A stretch of DNA of 64,000 nucleotides from Desulfatirhabdium sp964549995 (GCA_964549995.1 CAZJXF010000001.1:1-64000), one strand, 5' to 3'; shown: positions 34,924-43,565, numbered from the stretch's first letter. Numbers and translations: made by a program. Notes: generated from the sequence alone by a model not told the origin.

Positions 34924-35418
34924 TCATCCAATGTCTGCGATATCGAAAAAGCCGTTGCAGACTTTCCATTTTCCACCCTCGAAGACCACATCGACCGTTC
35001 GATCCAAATGGAAGGTGTTCCCCAAAAAGAAAATCTTCCCGACATAGGCAAAGACCGGGTTGATACCCCGTTTCATTTCCGCAGTGATGTGAACCGTGGC
35101 TTTCTTGTCGTCGGCCTGAAGGGTTTCCGTGCGGATGTCATACAGGGTTTTCTTCAGAAAGGAGGGCTCGAACCCGCGTTCTCGTGCCTGACGTTCGGCT
35201 TCTTGAAGGTAAGCCGCAACGGGGCTTTCTTCTGAATCCCCTGCAATCTTGTCGCACACCAGGGTTCCCATACGCGGATCGAGTTGAAAATAGCATTTGG
35301 CAAACGCCGTTACGGCCCGGTGGGGGGCGTCCTTCGTGTCTGCAAACACAAAAACAACCTGCAGCAGAATGGTGAGCATGATGAGCAGGGTGATGGTGGA
35401 ACTGTTCTCACGTGTCAT
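34924..35418 (-). CDS. Exported protein of unknown function
   Basis: The 164-residue product has a signal peptide (hydrophobic 'ITLLIMLTILLQVVFVFA', cleavage near 'FADTKDA'). The mature part is a small alpha/beta domain with 'VTAFAKCYFQLDPRMGTLVCDKI' and 'ATVHITAEMKRG', ending 'GGKWKVCNGFFDIAD', resembling NTF2-like or DUF4878-type folds in outline only. The ATG at 35418 follows CCGGAGGTATCGTC. It is the second gene of a minus-strand group behind the AsmA-like gene (61-nt gap). Confidence 0.75.
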   Translation of the reverse strand: MTRENSSTITLLIMLTILLQVVFVFADTKDAPHRAVTAFAKCYFQLDPRMGTLVCDKIAGDSEESPVAAYLQEAERQARERGFEPSFLKKTLYDIRTETLQADDKKATVHITAEMKRGINPVFAYVGKIFFLGNTFHLDRTVDVVFEGGKWKVCNGFFDIADIG

Positions 35419-35479
35419 GACGATACCTCCGGTCAATGCGTTCAACGGTCAAAGGGGAAGATGGCCTGGAGTGGAATTA

Positions 35480-38400
35480 TCAACTGTTTTCCATAGCATG
35501 ATCATCGAAGGGAGACAAGATTTTTTCCTGATCGTATTGGATTTCGCGTTCGGTTTTTCCCGATGCGGGAGATGGCTTCGGATCTTTGTCGCCGAACAAG
35601 GATGAAAAAATCGCCTGGGGAAGCATCAGACTGCGTTTGAGATACCCCCAGATGCTGTTCGGCACCTTGCTTAACGGTTTGTACTGAATGGAGATATCCG
35701 GAAGAACGCCGGAAGCCGCAAAGGAATATTCCCACAAGGCTTTCTCGTCTCCGGTGAGGACATGACCGACATAGGGGATTTTCGATACGATCTCGTCGAC
35801 AGCCGTCAACGGATGCACCCCGATGTCTGCATCGAGCCGAAGAGAATCCAATGGAAGGGATCCGGTTCCAACGGCATTGAACACCGGGCTGTCCATTCGA
35901 AAGCCCTTGAGAGACAGCACCCCGCTATCGGCGGAAATTTCGCCGATCATCCGATCGAAGGGAAAGCGGTCGTTGACCAGCTCCGGGGATTTCAACCGGA
36001 TGAGGTTCTGCACGCTGAGCAGACTGACAATGGTGAGGAAGGGGTTGGATCCGAGAATATGACCGTTTTCGAGGAGGACAGACGCCGAACCCTCGATTCC
36101 GGATTTCCAGAGCCGGATGTCCTTCGTCTTCAAGCGGATCAGGCCGTCCATGGTGAACAAACCATGCATGCGGGGGGAGCTCCATCCGAATTCCTGGAGC
36201 AGGGGCTCGAACTCCTGACGGGTCAACTGAAGATATCCGATAAAATCGTTGTGTTCCGGATCGTTCGACCGAGCTCCCTTCCATCGCATGTAACCAGTGG
36301 TTGTTCGAATCATGGCCTCGTTGAGGAGCAGCCCCTGGCAGCCGATGGAGAGGTCGGCATCGCATGGACCGAAGGTCATGGCCTTGCCGAACAGGCGATC
36401 TGTGTGGACCCGGATCCGCAGGTGATCGGGCATCCACCCGATACCGGATGTCTGCGTCTGCGGGCAGTTCCAGGAGGTGACCATTCGGGCGATGTTCAGC
36501 TGAGGGGCTTCGATGGAGAGGTTTCCAGTGAGGGGGTGCAGTCCTTCGATAGTTCCAGAAATATCGACGATCTCTTCTCCGATCCGAATCAGAAGGGGCT
36601 GGATGTCTACATGTTCGCCCTCGAGACGAACCGACAGGTCCTGAATATGGACCGGTAGACACTGGTTCCCCAACACCCCGCTCAGATTCTCGATGGCGAT
36701 GCTTCCCCGGGCATGGTCGAGGTAGGGAGGGTGCGAACGAGGCGAAAACGCGACGTCAAATTTGAAAAGCCCGGATACGGGAACGTCGAAAGCCTTGAAG
36801 CGCAGACCCAATGTTTCGGGGTCGAACCGATCCGTTCGAACATGAATCCGCTCAGGCAATTGTTGGGGACGAGCCCAATCCGAAACGACCGAAAGTATAT
36901 CTTTGTTTGCTTGGAGGGTGAACTGGTTCACCCGAAAGAAACGGTCCGGCCGGATGTCGATATCGAAGGTGATGACAGGGGGGCCTGCGGTCGGTCGAAA
37001 AGCGATCTCCGCTGTTTCCAGGCTCCAGGAATCGAGTTGTAAATGTCCCGTCACGTGAATGCCTGCCGAGGACAGTTGGGCACCGATATCGGATCGGATT
37101 CGGCCGGAAAGCGTCTCGATGAACCGCTTTTCCGGATCGATCCATGTCGAAAGACGGGATGCGTCGATATCTCCGTCGATGTGGGCCTGTCCGGCCACAT
37201 CCGAAAGGGCACCGCCTGCAGATAGTCGAATGGGGGATGTCCCGATATTGCCGGAGGCCGTAATATGCCATTGATCGAGATTTCGAAGGGTTATTCTGGC
37301 TTCACTGATCGTGACGGTTTCCGGGATGTCCTTGTGAGTGAGATCTGTTTTTCGAAGGGTCACATCCACGCTCGGCAGTTTCAGACCGTGCGGCTTGAGA
37401 AGGTGGTCGATGGTTGCCTGCACGGATGCGGTTCCGGAAAGCCGATCGATATCGTTGATCATGGGCGGAACCGATGCCGTAAACCACGGTTTTCTCCGAA
37501 ATACCTCGAGATCGGCCAGGTCGATGACGGCATCGACCATCAGCCGATCTTCCGGGTTGTCGGAATAAAGATGCTGAATGCGGTAGCTTCCCTGTTTCAG
37601 GGATGAGCCAGAAACGGCGGCTGAAGCATTTGAAACGTTCAGGGTACCGTCTTCGATGGCGACAAGCGCCTTGAGGTCGGAGACCGGATAGGGCAAGAGA
37701 TCGAATCGAGCCTTGATGCTATTGAGCTGAGCCCGAAGCCGCAACACATGCTCGTTCCCGTCGGCTGCAGGGTGTGCCAACTGTTCCGGAGTGCCCTCAA
37801 GAGCGAATGTTTCGATTTTGATCGTCCCTTCCTGAAACCGATCGACAATGTCCTGGGAGATCCACAGCGGGAGAAGGGGAGTGGGGAGGATGGCCTGGAG
37901 GGTTCGGACATCCATCCAAGGGGTCTCGATCTGAAGTGCAAGCCTTCCTCCGGGAATACCTTGCACCCATTGTCTCTCAAATCGGGCAAAAAGGGTAGTG
38001 CTTGCGATATCCAGGGCAACGGCGGCACGGATGCCCTCGTTCATTCGAACAACAGCGGAAACGGTGGCAGCTGCAGACGGGAACGCATAGGATTTTTGGC
38101 CTCGATCTGTTTTCAGGCGAAAGTTGAGATTTCGGCTGTGAAGAAAACCGGTGACGCCGATCGGAGCATCGATGTTTCCGGATAGGCTCAGTTCCACTTC
38201 GGCTATACCGGACCAGCCGGTGATTGTCTCGGTAGGAAGAGACAGTCGATGGAGCTCGATATCCCGAGTACGGATGGCGGCATCGATCCGAAACGGTGCC
38301 GAGGTTCCCAGGCGGGCTTCGATCGAAAAGGGGACGGCAGGGTCGGTGCCGTCGATGGTTCCAGACGTCTGAAAAAGGAAGATGTCATCGGAAAGCGATG

Positions 38401-38911
38401 GGCCGACATAGACATGATCCAACTGAATGGCATGGGCAGCCAGAACACCCTCGAGGTGAACCTGGTGCAACTCCCATAGCCCGAAACGGGCCAGCTCGGA
38501 AAGGACCAGCTTTACCGATTCCTCGATGTCCATTCCGGCTGGAGCACTCAAAGAGGCTGGTACGTCAGTGGAGTTTCCGCTCCAATCGATATCGATGCCT
38601 TCAATGCGGGTGTGCGTCGGCCGGAAACCGTCCCGGAAATTTCCGATAAGATGGGTTTCAAGCTGTGCAATCTCGAAGCGTTTTCCGTCATGAAGATGGA
38701 TGCGGAGGCCTTCGGCCTGGAGGATCGTCTCCGGCTTCCATGTCACCCGGATGGAAAGGGCATGGACATCGGCATCCAATAAGGTGCTTGCAATGCGACA
38801 GATCAAGGGGGGCAGCCAACGGTCGATGGTCGCAGCCGCAATCATCACAAGAGCGGTAGCCGTCATCAAGATCAGGACAAGATATTTCCATCGATTTTTC
38901 ATAGAAGTCAC
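35480..38911 (-). CDS. Giant AsmA/YhdP-like envelope protein
   Basis: The 1143-residue product has one N-terminal membrane anchor (about 9-31) and then a very long, beta-rich periplasmic part. The C-terminal region (about 860-1060, 'GEISADSGVLSLKGFRMDSPVFNAVGTG', 'HPLTAVDEIVSKIPYVGHVLTG') matches the AsmA-like C-terminal domain. Large proteins of this superfamily (YhdP, TamB, YdbH) form groove-shaped bridges that move phospholipids from the inner to the outer membrane. Which branch it belongs to is unclear; YhdP-like is my best guess. The C-terminal tail is charged. The start at 38911 has a second Met at codon 4. It is the first gene of its group. Confidence 0.85.
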   Translation of the reverse strand: MTSMKNRWKYLVLILMTATALVMIAAATIDRWLPPLICRIASTLLDADVHALSIRVTWKPETILQAEGLRIHLHDGKRFEIAQLETHLIGNFRDGFRPTHTRIEGIDIDWSGNSTDVPASLSAPAGMDIEESVKLVLSELARFGLWELHQVHLEGVLAAHAIQLDHVYVGPSLSDDIFLFQTSGTIDGTDPAVPFSIEARLGTSAPFRIDAAIRTRDIELHRLSLPTETITGWSGIAEVELSLSGNIDAPIGVTGFLHSRNLNFRLKTDRGQKSYAFPSAAATVSAVVRMNEGIRAAVALDIASTTLFARFERQWVQGIPGGRLALQIETPWMDVRTLQAILPTPLLPLWISQDIVDRFQEGTIKIETFALEGTPEQLAHPAADGNEHVLRLRAQLNSIKARFDLLPYPVSDLKALVAIEDGTLNVSNASAAVSGSSLKQGSYRIQHLYSDNPEDRLMVDAVIDLADLEVFRRKPWFTASVPPMINDIDRLSGTASVQATIDHLLKPHGLKLPSVDVTLRKTDLTHKDIPETVTISEARITLRNLDQWHITASGNIGTSPIRLSAGGALSDVAGQAHIDGDIDASRLSTWIDPEKRFIETLSGRIRSDIGAQLSSAGIHVTGHLQLDSWSLETAEIAFRPTAGPPVITFDIDIRPDRFFRVNQFTLQANKDILSVVSDWARPQQLPERIHVRTDRFDPETLGLRFKAFDVPVSGLFKFDVAFSPRSHPPYLDHARGSIAIENLSGVLGNQCLPVHIQDLSVRLEGEHVDIQPLLIRIGEEIVDISGTIEGLHPLTGNLSIEAPQLNIARMVTSWNCPQTQTSGIGWMPDHLRIRVHTDRLFGKAMTFGPCDADLSIGCQGLLLNEAMIRTTTGYMRWKGARSNDPEHNDFIGYLQLTRQEFEPLLQEFGWSSPRMHGLFTMDGLIRLKTKDIRLWKSGIEGSASVLLENGHILGSNPFLTIVSLLSVQNLIRLKSPELVNDRFPFDRMIGEISADSGVLSLKGFRMDSPVFNAVGTGSLPLDSLRLDADIGVHPLTAVDEIVSKIPYVGHVLTGDEKALWEYSFAASGVLPDISIQYKPLSKVPNSIWGYLKRSLMLPQAIFSSLFGDKDPKPSPASGKTEREIQYDQEKILSPFDDHAMENS

Positions 38912-39258
38912 GACGACGAAAGTTCACGATTCAGAGGTACAACCTGTCTCATATGTCTCATGAGGCACATTCCAAGCAAAACGAACGATACATCATCCGC
39001 TTCCGTGCGTGCCTTTCCCGGGTATGCAAAGGGTTAAGCGGATCCAATCATCCGAAATGAATTGTACCAAACTCCGGTGACCTTTCATAGACCATTTCGG
39101 TTGACAATTCCTAAGCAGCTGATTCCCTACCTCAATTGTTCATCTTCAACGCGGGAAGCATTCATGGCACGGCTTTTGTAAGAGATTGGGTAAAGCGGTT
39201 GAACCCATTATCCGCTCCAATGACCACCCGTTTTCGACATCCGAAGGAAGCCGATATC
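38912..39258. other. Divergent gap before the oxygen-defence island
   Basis: No gene is supported in this 347-nt divergent region. It must hold promoters for the AsmA-like gene and the island. TTGACA occurs at 39101-39106, but no convincing -10 sits 16-18 nt downstream. A purine-rich tract (gaaggaag) before 39259 is the ribosome-binding site of the next gene. Confidence 0.4.
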
Positions 39259-39468
39259 GTGAGACCCTGCAATGCCAACATCCAAAGAACGCTCGAACTG
39301 GTTCAGGACATGATCTCCCTTGCCGACAAGGGAGATCTGGAACGCGAGGATGTCGGATGCGGCATTATGTATGGAATCATGCGGGATGCCGCCTACAGGC
39401 TGAAGCAGATCGCAGAGAAGGAGAAACAGGCGCACATTCTGAAAGGTTGGTGGAATGCGTCCTGTTGA
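39259..39468 (+). CDS. Small conserved protein of sulfate reducers, unknown function
   Basis: The 69-residue product reads 'RPCNANIQRTLELVQDMISLA...EDVGCGIMYGIMRDAAYRLKQ' in outline, a mostly helical protein with two Cys. I recall near-identical small proteins in other Desulfobacterota, often near redox genes, without known function. I chose the GTG at 39259, which follows gaaggaagccgatatc. In-frame ATGs further upstream (39220 and 39136) would add residues that do not look like the family. It lies 94 nt before rubrerythrin. Confidence 0.75.
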   Translation: MRPCNANIQRTLELVQDMISLADKGDLEREDVGCGIMYGIMRDAAYRLKQIAEKEKQAHILKGWWNASC

Positions 39469-39562
39469 AGTGCTCTACTTGTGGGGATCGTCACGCGTGT
39501 CGGCGTTCCTCGGAAAACCCTACATTCATCCATAACCATCATCCATCAAAGGAGGGAATATC

Positions 39563-40138
39563 GTGGCAAGTGTAAAAGGCACCAAGACGGAAAAGAATTT
39601 GCTGAAGGCTTTTGCGGGGGAGTCTCAGGCCCGGAACCGTTACACCTATTTTGCAGGCCAGGCCCGCAAGGACGGCTATGTACAGATCGCGGACATTTTT
39701 GCGGAAACAGCCGACCAGGAAAAAGAACATGCCAAGCGTTTCTTCGGCTTTCTGGAAGGTGGAATGCTTGAAATTACGGCTGCCTATCCAGCCGGGAAGA
39801 TCGGCACTACCCTTGAAAACCTGCTGGCAGCTGCCGAAGGCGAACACGAAGAGCACACGATGCTGTATCCGGAATTTGCTCGGGTGGCACGAGAAGAAGG
39901 CTTCGAAGCGGTTGCGATGGTCTTTGAAAAAGTCTCCGTAGCGGAAAAACAGCATGAGAAGCGGTATCGGGATCTGGCAGCCAACATCCAGGCCGGCAGG
40001 GTGTTCAAACGGGACAAGAAGGTCACCTGGCGGTGCCGAAACTGCGGCTATCTCCACGAAGGAGAGGAAGCTCCTGCCATGTGTCCGGCATGTGCCCATC
40101 CGCAGGCCTATTTCGAATTGCTCGGAGAAAACTGGTAA
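39563..40138 (+). CDS. rbr: Rubrerythrin
   Basis: Rubrerythrin reduces hydrogen peroxide in the cytoplasm of anaerobes. The 191-residue product has the ferritin-like diiron domain (E in 'FAGESQARNRY', 'ETADQEKEHAKRF', 'AAEGEHEEHTMLY', 'VAEKQHEKRY') and a C-terminal rubredoxin domain with 'CRNCGY' and 'MCPACAHP'. The start is a GTG at 39563 following aaaggagggaatatc. It opens a run of redox genes that continues to the oxygen reductase at 43740. Confidence 0.97.
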   Translation: MASVKGTKTEKNLLKAFAGESQARNRYTYFAGQARKDGYVQIADIFAETADQEKEHAKRFFGFLEGGMLEITAAYPAGKIGTTLENLLAAAEGEHEEHTMLYPEFARVAREEGFEAVAMVFEKVSVAEKQHEKRYRDLAANIQAGRVFKRDKKVTWRCRNCGYLHEGEEAPAMCPACAHPQAYFELLGENW

Positions 40139-40225
40139 TCGATTGAAATCGTCTTTCCGGCTTGCTCCCGAAAAGGGAGCGAGCCGGTTCCTCCCAACGA
40201 AATACCATCTGGAAAGGAGATTGTC

Positions 40226-40600
40226 ATGGCGGAAAAGCTCGGAATCTACAAATGCGAAACTTGTGGCAACATCGTGGAAGTGCTCCATGCAGGCGGAGGG
40301 GAGTTGGTTTGCTGTGGTCAGCCGATGAAACTCATGGTTGAAAACACGGTGGATGCAGCCAAGGAAAAGCATGTCCCGGTGATCGAAAAGGCGGCCGGCG
40401 GCTATCTGGTGAAGGTCGGAAGTGTCGCTCACCCGATGGAGGAGAAGCATTACATCGAATGGATCGAACTGTTGGCGGATGGAAAAGCTTACAGGCAGTT
40501 TCTGGCGCCCGGCCAGAAACCGGAAGCCTTTTTTGCAGTCGAGGCGGCAACAATCAGTGCCCGGGAATATTGTAACTTGCATGGACTTTGGAAGGCCTGA
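40226..40600 (+). CDS. dfx: Desulfoferrodoxin (superoxide reductase, 2Fe type)
   Basis: Superoxide reductase turns superoxide into peroxide, which rubrerythrin then removes. The 124-residue product has both iron centres: a desulforedoxin-like site (C10, C13, C29, C30) and the catalytic Fe(His)4Cys site (H49, H69, H75, C116, H119, seen in 'EKHVPVI', 'AHPMEEKHYI' and 'YCNLHGLW'). The ATG at 40226 follows ggaaaggagattgtc. The next small rubredoxin-like gene starts 17 nt after its stop. Confidence 0.97.
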   Translation: MAEKLGIYKCETCGNIVEVLHAGGGELVCCGQPMKLMVENTVDAAKEKHVPVIEKAAGGYLVKVGSVAHPMEEKHYIEWIELLADGKAYRQFLAPGQKPEAFFAVEAATISAREYCNLHGLWKA

Positions 40601-40617
40601 TGGCCTGGGAGGCGACA

Positions 40618-40779
40618 ATGGCAAGCTGGAAATGCAAGAACTGCGGTTACACGATGACGTCCGATGCGCCGCCGGATGAATGTCCATCCTGCAAAGAAAA
40701 GTGTGAATTTTTGGACAACAGCTGTTATACGCCGGACTGTACGGCCGAAGGAATGGATCCTCGGATCGCCAAGCAATAG
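40618..40779 (+). CDS. Small rubredoxin-like protein
   Basis: The 53-residue product 'MASWKCKNCGYTM' and 'CPSCKEKCEFLD' has two rubredoxin-type Cys pairs for one iron, with three further Cys ('KCEFLDNSCYTPDC') not found in normal rubredoxins. It probably passes electrons to desulfoferrodoxin or rubrerythrin. I chose the ATG at 40618, which follows gggaggcgaca and lies 17 nt past the dfx stop, over upstream in-frame codons that overlap dfx. A heptamer repeat starts 6 nt past its stop. Confidence 0.88.
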   Translation: MASWKCKNCGYTMTSDAPPDECPSCKEKCEFLDNSCYTPDCTAEGMDPRIAKQ

Positions 40780-40785
40780 TGGATA

Positions 40786-40810
40786 GTCGGCAGTGGGCAG
40801 TGGGCAGTAT
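40786..40810. repeat. Short heptamer repeat (GCAGTGG type)
   Basis: About three units of 'ggcagtg' directly after the rubredoxin-like gene. The same unit is found at 49818-49866 and, reversed, at 11324-11352. Confidence 0.7.
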
Positions 40811-40869
40811 GGTCCGTCACTTCGAGGATGGCCGTAAACGGTCATCCGAGAAAGTCGAGTATCGGAGGA

Positions 40870-40910
40870 CAGGAGTCAGAAGACAGGAGTCAGAAGTCAG
40901 AAGTCAGAAT
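40870..40910. repeat. Heptamer repeat (AGTCAGA type), left part of a compound element
   Basis: Six units of aggagtcagaagtcag followed by 'aataacagcggaaac'. With the palindrome at 41044-41072 it forms a unit found reversed at 63741-63940 and shortened at 59280-59358. The rest of the 40780-41197 gap (418 nt) holds only these repeats and the inverted repeat at 41118-41138. Confidence 0.8.
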
Positions 40911-41043
40911 AACAGCGGAAACATACTGTTTTTTGAGGTTCGTCCCTGTGATGTTCCTGCATCGGGGGATAACCCCGGGTGCAGGGGGGATGATCGTGAA
41001 AATGCGAGATACGTCGTTCGCATATGCGAAAGTACGAATGCCT

Positions 41044-41072
41044 GTAGGGGCGACCCGGTGGGTAACCCCTAC
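41044..41072. repeat. REP-like palindrome
   Basis: gtaggggcgaccc-ggt-gggtaacccctac forms a stem with two mismatches. It is the right part of the compound repeat that starts at 40870. Confidence 0.65.
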
Positions 41073-41117
41073 GAGGTCCCGCTTAGCCCAATGCTTTGGA
41101 TTTTTGAATCAGCCTGG

Positions 41118-41138
41118 GATAACCAACGTATGGTTATC
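41118..41138. promoter_or_regulatory. 8-5-8 inverted repeat upstream of the flavodoxin gene
   Basis: GATAACCA-acgta-TGGTTATC is a perfect palindrome 60 nt before the flavodoxin start. It could be an operator, or a leftover of the repeat elements beside it. Confidence 0.35.
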
Positions 41139-41197
41139 TCCGGGGCGGCATAGCTCCTGGAGCACTTAGCAGGGATTTGAAGACAGGAGGAGTCATT

Positions 41198-41632
41198 ATG
41201 GCCAAGGCCTTGATTGTGTATGCGACTCGAACGGGAGAAACCGAGCGGATCGCCGAACTGATTGCGGAAGGACTGCGGATTTCCGGTGTCGAAACCGACA
41301 TGGTCAAGGTCGGGGATGTCAAGAAAGCCGCGGAGTTGGAAGCTTACGATGCCCTGATATTTGGGGCACCGACGTATCACGGGGATATGATCCAGGGGAT
41401 GAAAACCTTTCTCTTCTTGGCCGAAAATGCCAATCTCGCCGGAAAGGTCGGGGGCGCCTTTGGAGCCTTTGGGTGGAGTGGTGAAGCCCCGGATCGCATC
41501 TACGATACCATGAAGCACATTTTCAAGATGAACATGGTCGGTCAAGCCCTGCGGCTGAAATCGAGCTCCCTCGGAGGCGGCGTCCAAATGGCCCAAGAGT
41601 ACGGGAAATCCGTCGCTGCCATGATTCAGTAA
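41198..41632 (+). CDS. Flavodoxin
   Basis: Flavodoxins are FMN electron carriers. The 144-residue product has the phosphate-binding loop 'ATRTGETERIAELI', the 'FGAPTYHGD' loop and 'GAFGAFGWSGEAP', which also occurs in the flavodoxin domain of the oxygen reductase at 43740 ('GAFGSYGWSGEAV'). This similarity places it closer to Roo-type flavodoxin domains than to typical free flavodoxins. The ATG at 41198 follows caggaggagtcatt. It may feed electrons to Roo or to the FMN protein at 42519. Confidence 0.93.
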   Translation: MAKALIVYATRTGETERIAELIAEGLRISGVETDMVKVGDVKKAAELEAYDALIFGAPTYHGDMIQGMKTFLFLAENANLAGKVGGAFGAFGWSGEAPDRIYDTMKHIFKMNMVGQALRLKSSSLGGGVQMAQEYGKSVAAMIQ

Positions 41633-41685
41633 GTGTTCATGGGGAAAAGTCGACCGATCAGATGTTGCGAATTCATCGGAATGCA

Positions 41686-41715
41686 GTAGGGTCGGATGCC
41701 GCTTCCCGGCCCTAC
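41686..41715. terminator. Hairpin after the flavodoxin gene
   Basis: gtagggtcgg-atgccgcttc-ccggccctac forms a 10-bp stem with one G-T pair, 54 nt after the stop. It shares 'gtaggg/ccctac' ends with the REP family. Function as a terminator is tentative. Confidence 0.45.
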
Positions 41716-41850
41716 TTGCATGAACGATTTCCATTGAAGAAACCGTACAACACGCACGTATTCACCTTGTTCCTGCAGGTGTGAACAGGATGGGAGATCC
41801 AACTCCCGCAGCCGTTCGTCACCCATCTCACCCAGAAAAGGAGGTTTACC

Positions 41851-42036
41851 ATGTCTACCCCACAGCATTGCCCTGGATTCGAACAGTTCAAGCATCTGAA
41901 GTCCTTTACCTGCAAATGTCCCCAGTGCCAGGAAGAAATCGAAATTTTCTCGGATGAATTCAACAAACCCCACACCTGCAAGAAGTGCGGTAAAGAAATC
42001 GATTTTTCCCAATGTACCCTCTCAGGCGGGGTTTGA
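41851..42036 (+). CDS. Small double-CxxC (zinc-ribbon-like) protein
   Basis: The 61-residue product has 'CKCPQCQEEIEIF' and 'CKKCGKEIDF', two CxxC pairs spaced as in zinc ribbons or rubredoxin-like knuckles, plus an N-terminal 'CPGFEQF'. It probably binds Zn or Fe. The ATG at 41851 follows aaaaggaggtttacc, a very strong ribosome-binding site. The cytochrome gene starts 14 nt after its stop, so the two are co-expressed. Confidence 0.82.
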   Translation: MSTPQHCPGFEQFKHLKSFTCKCPQCQEEIEIFSDEFNKPHTCKKCGKEIDFSQCTLSGGV

Positions 42037-42050
42037 TCGGAGGAACATCC

Positions 42051-42395
42051 ATGAAAGACCTTCTGGTGATCGTCTGTATTGGATGGACACTGATGTGGGG
42101 GACTGCCTTTGCAGCTCAGTCCCCGGAAAAAGGCGCCAAGGAAATGACCTTGAACGGGGGCAGCCAGGGAAAGGTTCCGTTTCCTCACCATGCCCATCAG
42201 GCAGTCATTGCAGATTGCAATACCTGTCATGCGACTTTTGCGCAGAAAGCCGGGTCGATCGACGAGATGAAAGGAGCCGGATCCCTCAAGCCGAAGCTGG
42301 TGATGAATACCCTCTGCGTTAAGTGTCATAAAGAAAAACATGCCGCCGGTGAAAAAACGGGCCCATTGACGTGTGCGCAATGTCATATCAAATAG
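42051..42395 (+). CDS. Periplasmic triheme cytochrome c (class III type)
   Basis: The 114-residue product has a signal peptide (MKDLLVIVCIGWTLMWGTAFA). The mature part has three CxxCH heme sites ('CNTCH', 'CVKCH', 'CAQCH') and additional His for axial ligation ('FPHHAHQ', 'KEKHAAG'). Three hemes on about 90 residues fits the cytochrome c7 / c3 superfamily (class III), with one heme fewer than tetraheme c3. It is a periplasmic electron carrier. The ATG at 42051 follows gatcggaggaacatcc. Its place in a stress island, rather than with a hydrogenase or formate dehydrogenase, is notable. Confidence 0.92.
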   Translation: MKDLLVIVCIGWTLMWGTAFAAQSPEKGAKEMTLNGGSQGKVPFPHHAHQAVIADCNTCHATFAQKAGSIDEMKGAGSLKPKLVMNTLCVKCHKEKHAAGEKTGPLTCAQCHIK

Positions 42396-42518
42396 CCGGG
42401 GGGATGCTCGTGTTTTCGTTTACGGGCTTATAGGTGGCAGATGTGTCGTTCTGCTGCCTTCCCTTGGCCCAGACATGCAATGCCCCGCAATCGTTAATCC
42501 CAACAAGAGGACCTCATC

Positions 42519-43502
42519 ATGCTGGTGTTAGGCCTTCAGGGAAGTCCGAGAAGAAAAAGCAATACCTTCGTCCTGCTGGATCGTTTTCTGCAGGAAGCCC
42601 GTTCCAAGGGATGCCGGACGCTCATGCTCGAGGTGTGCCGGAAGGAAATCCTTCCTTGCAAGGAGCTTGTGGTCTGTGAGAAAAAGGGGGAGTGTCCGCT
42701 TCGCGATGACATGCACGATCACATCTATACCCTGCTGCGCCAGGCCGATGTCGTCGTCATGGCGACTCCCATCTTCTTCTACAACGTTCCGGCGCAACTG
42801 AAGGCTCTGATCGACCGGACCCAGACCTTGTGGGCCCGAAAATACCGTCTGGCGCTGACAGATCCGAAACGCTCGTTGCGCAAGGGCTTCGTTCTGGCAC
42901 AGGGTGCAACTCGCGGTAAGAATTTGTTCGAAGGGCTTCAATTGACGACAAAGTACTTCTTCGATGCCATTGGCGCCGCTCCATCAGGAAACCTCTATTA
43001 TTGGAAAATCGAGAAGCCTGGAGACATGGCTGCGCATCCGACATTTTCAGAAGATGTCCGGAAGGCAGCAGCCGAGTTGCTTGATCCACTGGTTCAGCGA
43101 AAGCGGGTGCTTTTTGTGGACAAGGACGGCGCCGGTCTCTCAGCGATGGCCTGGGCATTCAGCCAGATCCATGCGGGAGACCGCATCGATGCGGATTTCG
43201 CCGGGATCGCTCCGGCCGAAACACTTCAACCGGCTGTCGAAACCACCATGGGGGAAAAAGGCATCGATATGGGGTTTTTCCGTCCCCAGCCCTTCGATGA
43301 ACTGGCTCCGGCCTTCTTACCTCAGCAGGTTGTCGTCATGGGTGCGGATGTTATGGAAACGGTGTCATCGCGGTTTGCAAACGAGCCGGGCGACATTACG
43401 GCATGGGAGTTTCCGACCGTTGACATCCAAGACAGCGAACGGATGGCCCAATTACGGGATATGGTCGAAGAAAAAGTGCGGCAGGCATTCTGTGTCGCAT
43501 GA
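42519..43502 (+). CDS. Flavodoxin-like NAD(P)H/FMN domain fused to a degenerate ArsC/LMW-phosphatase domain
   Basis: The 327-residue product has two parts. Residues 1-185 are an FMN-dependent iron-sulfur-flavoprotein-like domain ('GLQGSPRRKSNT', 'CRKEILPCKELVVCEKKGECPLRDD', 'ATPIFFYNVPAQLKALIDR'). Residues 195-325 align with low-molecular-weight phosphatase/arsenate reductase (ArsC): 'VLFVDKDGAGLS' occupies the place of the C-x5-R loop, and 'ITAWEFPTVDIQDSERM' the place of the conserved late Asp segment. Asp201 replaces the catalytic Cys and Leu207 the Arg, so phosphatase or arsenate reductase chemistry is not expected. The domain may bind an anion or a partner. The ATG at 42519 follows aagaggacctcatc; a rubredoxin and Roo follow. 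Confidence 0.88.
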   Translation: MLVLGLQGSPRRKSNTFVLLDRFLQEARSKGCRTLMLEVCRKEILPCKELVVCEKKGECPLRDDMHDHIYTLLRQADVVVMATPIFFYNVPAQLKALIDRTQTLWARKYRLALTDPKRSLRKGFVLAQGATRGKNLFEGLQLTTKYFFDAIGAAPSGNLYYWKIEKPGDMAAHPTFSEDVRKAAAELLDPLVQRKRVLFVDKDGAGLSAMAWAFSQIHAGDRIDADFAGIAPAETLQPAVETTMGEKGIDMGFFRPQPFDELAPAFLPQQVVVMGADVMETVSSRFANEPGDITAWEFPTVDIQDSERMAQLRDMVEEKVRQAFCVA

Positions 43503-43565
43503 CGGTTCGATATCGATATTGAATATGCCTGTGGTCAAGCGTGTAATTCAAGAAAGGAGAATGAA

